Positions 53,201 through 62,200 of a stretch of 64,000 nt of DNA are shown here, one piece after another. The notes under the pieces are model-generated. The model searched no databases, was not told the DNA's origin, and saw nothing but the letters and a program-made list of their open reading frames with translations. Source of the stretch: Dromaius novaehollandiae. Its lineage: Eukaryota; Chordata; Aves; Casuariiformes; Dromaiidae. The DNA lies in the NCBI RefSeq assembly GCF_036370855.1, contig NC_088100.1, positions 34,484,563-34,548,562 on the forward strand, written 5' to 3'. The first letter of the stretch is position 1, and every line of letters starts with the position of its first letter. The translations under genes and the position numbers were made by a program.

Positions 53201-56200
53201 AAATCTACAGAGTACGCCGTATTGGAAAAGCTTAGTGGGCTCTCATAATATGCAGAAAGGCTTAGAAGTACTAGGAAAAGTATCATGTGCTGAAGGAAAT
53301 ACTAACCTTTTGTATACAAATATATTATCTCAACTGTTACTTATCTAGATATTAAAGAGTTCAACCAGCTGTTAATTTAGCTGAATACAGTTCTATGCTA
53401 AATGATTTATTAAATAACCAAGAGGTTTGTTCAGATTGGCTATTAGCCAATAACCAATCACTTTTGATGAGAAGAGCAGGTGTAAAGAATTACTAGCATT
53501 TATATGAATCTTACAAACTTGAGTCTGATTGTAAACTTGTGTTACTTGTTTGCAAACCACATTAATAGAAGAGTTCTCTGACCACACGTCATTCACTGTC
53601 TTTTTCACTGTCTTTTGGACAGGCAGATTTGCAAACTGAGCCTTTCTGTGGGTTCATATTACATTTCAACTTACATGTTAGAAAAAAGTCATTTGTACAA
53701 ATTTCTACCAGTCCCAGATACTGGGTTTCAGCAGACTTTCTGTAGAGACCCCATTAAGGTGAAGCTATCTGACTTGGGCTTCTCAAGTTCCTTTCTTTTG
53801 TCAGATGTATGATATTCTGACACAGTCTGTGTGGAGTAGAGCATTGTGCAGTACGATTTATCTAGCATAGAGTGGAGACAGTATGTATACCACCTCGGTA
53901 CTGATCCTTAGCTGGAAGGGTGGAGAGCAATAGGAATGGAAACAGTGCAAAATATGATAGAATTTTCTGAAGAACATAGGCAGTAAAGAATATTGCTGCT
54001 AAAGAAATATATGTGTAAAACCATGTTATCTAAACACATTCAATTATCCAACAGGAATCTCCCAAAATTCAAGTATCATCATATTTCCAAAGCAAAGTGA
54101 CTATTTTATTGAATTTGTGGACTACTCTAGAGTAATAAAACCTTCTCTGAACTTCATAGCTACTGTAAGTTCTTTTATTTCATTATGATTTGTGTGTAAA
54201 CAAATGGGACTTTTATTTTCCCGTGCTTTTGCTTACATACCAAAATTTGCCTCAGATTTTTAAGTGTAATCTACAGATTTGTTTTCAAATCATCTCTTTT
54301 TCACGATGCATTTTGGGAAATACTAAACTTAGTGGCACTTGCACTAGAAAAGGGTAAAATGTCAGGAAATGCTGTAGCCTTGGTATTTGAATATAGTTTG
54401 TCAACATTCTCAAGGAAGAGAAATCTTTTCAGTTTCTAGCTACTGCTTTAGAGTTATGTTACTAAACACTGTTGCAAAATTGAGTAAAATTCATTAAACC
54501 ACATTGCCCTCAATCGAAAGTGTCTCCTTTATGCATTCTATTCTGTCTTTCTTGTACGAGCTGTAGTCCTGTCACAGAAGTATTACATATACTTCGTGCT
54601 GTCCTGGTCTACATTCAGTATTTCTACACTTAACAGAAGTTTCATTTTGCATCACTACATTTTGTTCATTTGAAGAGGGGAATAGACTTCACAGTTCTTG
54701 AAGACAACCAGAGTCTTTGCTGCATAGAAATCAGACCTAAATATCAAAATGATAGACTGACTAGGCAATTCAGAGTAGATTGGTTCAAGCCATACTTTTC
54801 TGTTGGCCTGATAATCTGAGTCTTTGGTTTTGGACATTTTTCTTTCCGGCCTCTCAGTTTGACTTTAGCTTCCTCCTTGTCTTCCAAAGATGAGCCTACA
54901 GGGAGCTGAGGCATTTAGCAACGCTGTATCTGACGTGAAAGAAAAGAATGTCAGTTATGCTCCCAGAGGAGCATGAAGGACAGCTTCTGCAGTTACTAAT
55001 AACTGGAGGTCTGTATATGCTGTACAGGAAGAGGATAGAAAAATAATGGTAGGCTAAGAGAGGTAATGGGGTGACAGACCTTTGGATTGAGATTGAAAAC
55101 GGAAGCATTTATTCAATGTTTACAAGTGTAGCAGTTGAATTTTTGGACTGTGTAATGCAAAAGGAGAATGATTATACTATGGGGAAGAATCTGCTTGAAT
55201 GTGGGAATAAAGGTTGATGAAATTCATAGTGCTGATTGATAGATTTTGGAGTGAAAATGTTGTGGACTGTGTCCATTTTGGGCCTGATTTCAGTCTTTTC
55301 TTTTCCAGTCCTTTTGATGGATCCATAAAGACATCTGATTCAGTATCATCTCTGCTTGTCTAACACATTATCCTACACATGATGTAATGTTAGGCTAATG
55401 TTAGGTTGTCAGGGCGAGAGAGAACAAGTGATAAAATTAAATATTCAAGCTGTAGGTAATATATGCATATTTTGCCTGAGAGACAAGCATTTCTGTCGGA
55501 AGAGTTGTAACTGGGAGAGCTGAAAGGCAGGTCACCTTTTCTGTTCCATCTGCTTTGTTTTTTCTTCTTTTTACTCCCTGGAGTTACTATGGGAAGTTTT
55601 GTTCTTGGATGACTTGCCTACTTATAGTGCTCTCAAAGGATTAAAAACACTGATGTGTGAGAAATCTGATGCCCTTGTTTTCTTGACATGATGTTATAAC
55701 TGCAAATACATTGTTACATATTATTCATCATGGATTTTAGTTTTATCCTGTTTGATATTTTATTTTTGTTTTTAGCTAAAGGTGACACGTTCTGACACAA
55801 ACCAGCTGACAACTGAAGAGAGACAGAATCTTGTCACAATCACTGCACAACAGTCAGACCTGTTTTTTGACCACTCTTCACTTTCTTACCTTGAAAACGA
55901 GGCAACAGAGGAGAGTAATAAGACAGTCCATGTCCTGAATTACACTGTTCCAGAAAATGGAATTATTGATATTGAATTTCCAATTCTGGCTAATACAAAA
56001 AATCTGAGAGTTCAGGTATTGTCTGTAATATGTTGCTTTGGAACAATGATACACCAGCTTGAGCAGGCTGTGACTGTGAACAATGATACGCTCTTCCTGC
56101 TATCTATCTGCAACAGCTGATACAATCACCTGTTATTATTTACCTTATTTCCTATTTGTGTTATAAACAGAGCTGGAAACAAGGTGCCAGATCCTGTGTG

Positions 56201-59200
56201 ACACAATGCTTTTAAAATCTAAATGTCATCTAAACAATTGCACCAAGATAGTGGATGGGGGGAAAGAAACAGATACTCAGAGCAGTAAAGCGTTTCTGTA
56301 CTGCCATTAACGTTACCGTACCATGCTGCCTTCAAACAGTAATATATATGTGAACATCTCAGATTTTACTGTTTGGTTAAGAGCTTTGTTTCACATTATC
56401 TTACAGGCAGAATTCCTCAATAGTAAGACCGACATAGGTGTTTATGATGTTTTCAGCTCACCCAGCCAGACTTACCTCCAGATCAAAACAAAGAGCCAGG
56501 ATGTAAAGGTAACAGTCTGAGATGGAACTTGCCACAATGAGAACAGTTCGAGTTACTCATCATGTTCCCATACTCATCCATGTCAATCATACTGTTTGCC
56601 TAGGCTGGGAAACCTTTTGAGCTGAGTATTGCAAGCAACAAGCCAGTAAAAGAGTTTCATTATCTGGTAAGTTATTGATTTTACATATATGTAAAATTCA
56701 AGATGACTTTTACCAATCTCATAAATATTGAAGTGAATGGAATATGATTGAAAATTAGAGAAATTCAGTATTTCTGCTGTGCTTTGATATATGGCCTATA
56801 CTCTACTTTTCTGCTAGGATGGTCTTTATTCAAAAGGGTGGCCATCAACTACATAGCAAATAGGCCTCTAGCAGTGCTTTCTAGGAGAAGTGTGTCTCTG
56901 TTTTGGGTACTGGATTATCTCTGATTATGGATGTGTGAAACAAGGTGGAACTATGACAATGGTTCTGCCATTGTCTCTTACTGTACAGAGAGCCTGATGG
57001 GATGGGAAAAGGGACAGAAGTGGCTGGGAGCAGCCCAAGCTGGGGTTTGCCAGCATGTTCTGGGGGCGCAGAGGGAAGCAGGGAGTTGGTGGAGCTCCTC
57101 TGAAGATTCAGGGACTAACAGGGATGAGTCTGTGCTGTGAACACAGGATGAGGAGAAGACCTGCCTGCTGAGAAAATAAATGGTCTAGTGGGCAGGGCTG
57201 CAATGTTAAGGGAACTGCATTTTATATGCAGTAGGAAGCATTTTTTAATAAATGGCTTAGGTAATGACTGTGATTTTATCATTAGTTCTGCTGAACTGTA
57301 TCTTACAGCATCTGGATTGAAGAGTTTATTATACCACTGCTAGTTTACCATCCTATCTTTAACACATGCATGTCTTGTGGATGATCATGCTAATTGCAAT
57401 TATTCTTTATCTAATAGTAAGCTGAGCAAGCAAAACCTTAGAACAGTGTAAAATGAGGGCATTCATGTGTATTTTTTAAAGTAGAAAAACTCTCTAGAAG
57501 ATTCAAAAAAAAGAAGTTTGGAGGCATACCTTTTATTTTAGAAATGACATGAGTATCTGATCTATTCTTCTTTGGTTGTCTGAGGAGAGAGATTTGCAGC
57601 TTTCTTAGCTCTTAAATGAAGATGATTTTGAGGCATCCACAAAACAGTTTTTCCTACCAAGTTAAGTAATTAAATGGTTTATATTAAATAACTGTTTTTG
57701 AAAATGCTAGTCAAAAATGTTGAAAGTTACAACCCTCTCCCATATACCACTGTGTTTTTGTGTTTATATATCTGTATATGTATATATATATATCTGTGAA
57801 TTTATAATTTCTACTATGTTACTATACATATTTCTATTAACCTAGATGTTATACATAAACAGTGCCCTTTCCATATCTTTTATTGTTTGATTCAGATAAT
57901 TCCTTTCTCAGTTAATTAGGTTTTAGTTATTTGCTCTCTCTCTGTAAATATACGGTGCTAAACATGGAGGTAATAGAGAGTTGTTTAAGCTAAAGAAATT
58001 GTGTCAGAACGTGTAGGCATAAGCTGGCCTTGTAGTTTGTAGCCGCTGAAGAGAAGAGGTTACAATCAAGGTGGTTAGTGAAAAAGTCGTTTTGGAAAGT
58101 TAAGAGAAACAATTATGTGCCTACAATCAAAGGCAGAGAACTGCCCTCCATGGGGGGAGTTCTCCAGAACTGGCTCTCTTCATTGGTAAGTGGTGTGGTC
58201 CAACTGGAACAGATTTAGAATGAAAAAGTCGATGCTGTGGGCCTGAAGTGTGCACTGTAGGTATTTTGAGGGAGCTTCAGACTAGCTCTGATCTGATCTG
58301 GTAAACCAAATGCCTGTTATTAGCTGGAACATATTAGTGGGCCTCAGTTCACACTCTCCATGATGTGAACTGAAGTGTGGGAAGTACGAATGTTTTGGAG
58401 ATTTGCTTCAAAATTGTATTCCTGATCCAAACTCAAATGCTACTGTAGGTGACCCATATGACCCAGCCATTTTGTTCTTGCCTTTCTATATTCTCATAGC
58501 CCATATTGTACTGTGCACTCATCCTTGTAGTTCTTCACTTGTCCATAGTGATATAGGAATTAAAGCATGGAAAATATCTATTTCTAGTATTCAAATATTA
58601 CATTCCCCCCTTGCTTGATACTCAGTCTCATAGATCTAACCCACCAGATTTTCAAAAAGGTTACAGCTATATGGCTCTTCTTTTAACACCTGTTTGTAGA
58701 AAGAGTTGCAATGCTTATCACATACTGAGTTACCAGTAGATGTTCTGTGATTCTTTTTTCCCTTTCAGGTGGTATCTAAGGAACAAATTATGGCTTCTGG
58801 CACAAAGGTTTCCACAACATTCACTTTAACAGCAGAAAATTCCTGGGCTCCCTTGGCATGCATACTTGTATTCTACGTTGATGAGCTTGGAGTAGTTGTA
58901 AATGATGCTCTCACTATCCCTGTTCAGCCTGTTTTGAACAAGGTAATTATACTGAACTCGAGTCTGAGATCGTATTTTTGTGTGTTTCTTGCATGCTAAG
59001 CAGTAGTTTGGATCATAGGATTGTAAATATAAAATCTTTCTTATTGTGGATCTAATCTGAGATTTGTGAAAGTCCATGGAAAGACTAATAATACCAGTAC
59101 AGTTAGGGTTCAGCTATAAATGTAGGGCTGTTTCATATCTGAAAGAAATTTTTACTAGACCTAGGTGCTCTACATAAACAGATGAACAGTATCCCCTCAT

Positions 59201-62200
59201 GTTTTTATTGGTTTGGTCAAAGACTGCTCTAGCTAATACAGTGGAAAGATATTCACAGGTGCAGTATGTATGGAAATGTAAAGTTTAAGAAGACCGTACT
59301 TTAATCAGACAGTGGTCATGTGGTATGACGTATGACCAAAGAGAGCCCAAAACAGAGCAGAACTGGCATTTTCTGCTCAGTCTTTCTGAGGAGACTGCAA
59401 AAGGGCATTCTTTCTGTAAGCCGTGAGTTATCCTAGTTTTCCTCGTGGAAGCACAGAGGCAGCTTTTTTGGCTGTGTGGTCAGTGAATGTGACCAATATT
59501 TCATGTGAGCCTGAGTACCTTAACTCAAAAAAGCTTGAAAAGGAGTGGGAAAGCTACTTTTGCAGCAGTTATTTCATTTCCCAGTTTACTTATCAGGATG
59601 AGATTTTGTCCTTTATTTAAATAAAAGACGGACTGACTTTTTACAGATGAGATCACCCAAAGACTCATGATGGGTTCAAATTCTTCTTCTTCTACGGAAG
59701 CTTAGCAGATTTCTTTCAGAACCAGACATCAGTGGGGAGGCCATTTGTCTTATTCACATGCGCAAAATGATTATCTGTTCTCCATTCTTTTCATAGTTTA
59801 TCCATTCTCAGGATATGAATGTTGTTATCACACAATAAAGAAGTGGAGAAGCAGTAGGGTTAGAGAGCTGCAGTGACACATTTGGTGGTTATTTACCAGT
59901 GTCTGAAGAATCTAAATAAACAGGAAACAAATAAGATAATTTAGTTTAAACATGGGGGTTTTAGGGTAGAGACAGGAAGATATTTTTAACAACAAAGCAT
60001 AACAGTTTGATTCAGCCTTCTGGAAACAGATAGAAATCTTTACACTAATTGCATTGTTCAAAATTAAAATTACAGTATATTATATAGCAAAGTGATAAGG
60101 TCTGATCTTGAAAATACGAGTCTGATTAAATCTAGTTTATGGATGAAAAACACCCCATCATAATTTTCATGGAAAATTGAGAGGATAAATTATAGGAATT
60201 AAATATCAGCCTTACTGTATTTGTGGTAAAGATTAGATAAGGAAAAAATGTGAGATACAGAAAGAACTATTCTCAGAGTCTTCAAAATTTCAAGGTATTT
60301 CCGTTTCTCCATTTGAAGGTTAGCCAGTGAAATTAAATTAATACTGTGATAAATTAATTTCTGTAATTTGTAGTTTTTCCTGGCATTTCATTTTTGTAAA
60401 TGAGTTGGTAAAATGAAAAATACAGAATTGCAGTGTCCCAATGTCCTTTACCCAGAACCAAGCCTTTTTGCTGCCCGTGTAATGTCCCATTTACAATGAA
60501 GCACATGGTACTAATCCCATTTACGGTGCCAATAATTACTGTGTTTGTTGTTGCTCTAGAATTTTCATACTGAATGTATTGGGAAGAAAAATAAACTCCT
60601 TACATGGATTTATTGGGGGAAGGATAAGACTGAGCTGTAGATTGACACCTAAATATGTGTGTTTACATGTAAGGACCTAAACATTCAGTTGCTGAAGCAT
60701 AGGCATCTAATGTCCTCTGAGATGCCACAGGGTATTCAAAATATCGCCATGGGACCAGTAGGTGTTTCACAGGTCCTGTGGGAAACCTATGGACTTCTGG
60801 AGTGGAAGCTGAGGGTCAGATAAGCATACTGTGGGGCGTCTCAAATGGTTCCAGTTGCTTTCAGGTGACTGATTCTAATTCCTGATGTCTGTATGTGAGC
60901 TATGTGTCTAAACTCCCTTTATGGAGATTCAGGGACCAAACAGAGGAGTCTAGTATGGTTTTAAGAATGTTCTGCCTGGATTGCACTGTAGATGTCTTGT
61001 ATACCTTTGAAGATCTCAAATGGTATTAAGTGCCAGTGAATCCCACCTGCAGCTAATACGGTCAATACAACATGTATAACTATTTTCTTCACCATCATTT
61101 GGAATTCTGCTTCATGGTGAGCTGAACTGCTGTCTAGTCTCCACTCTCTCTTTTGAATCCGTTGTGTGTGATGGGAGCTTTAACACTGAACTGGAGTGTA
61201 GACGGCTAAATGTAGGTGTCTTTAGTATGGAGCTGGATTCCATCTCAAGACTTTATAGTAGCATTTTTTTTTTGATGAAGAAAAGAATAAAATTGTTCAT
61301 CTTAAACTGAAATTCTGTGTAGCCATCCAGCACAGTAGGGAGTAAAAGCAGTGTTTGGAATCTTTGAGAGCTGGAGTTTTTCCCCAAAATGCCTTTCTCA
61401 GAATATGTTACATGCTGTCTTCTGCATTGATCAACAGAGAAAGCATTTCTTTTACTGTCCTTAGTTATAGAAAGTAGTGTATACTTGTGGCTGAAGAGGC
61501 TGCTGGTTCTATTCTAAGTGTTGGTTGAAATGACTATGGATGCTGATGCTAACTTCCCACCAATCTAAGGAACTGAAAAAGACAGCAAAAGGAATGTCAT
61601 GGTGTTTTCATAGACGTCCTAGGCAGAGGTCCTAAGAAATGCCATGCTTGCTTGCAAATTCAGAGTCTTAATTATAGCTGATTAAGTTAAAAATGCTTCC
61701 TCAGAGTTGTTAGCTGACTGTAAATATCATGGTTTATTTTAAACCAATACCATTTTCTGCTTTTTTCTAGATTAAAATCTCCTGGAGTAAAGATAAGGTC
61801 AAGCCATCTGAGAAAGTCTCCCTTAAAATCAGTACAACGGAACCAAGCTCAGTAATTGGACTTGCAGTTGCTGATAAAAGTACAAAGCTTCTAGGAGAAA
61901 GTAGTGACATAACAGAGGATTCTGTAAGAAAATGAGAAAAATGTTTTCAATACTGTGTGTATGAAAGATGTATGTTTATGAAAATACTGCCATTCAGATG
62001 CTGAATGAGTGATATTCTTTGGGGATGATTTGTAGTCCCTAACTGTGCAAGTATTTTTTTCTTCTGCAAGTAGTTTATCAGAATGAGCAGAAAAGCCTGT
62101 AAGGCTTTCAAGGTAATAGGCGCAATATTTTTAATTCTGATTAATACTTTATTGTTTTTCTATTCATTGATTCAGCAGACTGCTCAGTTTCCAGTTGGCA

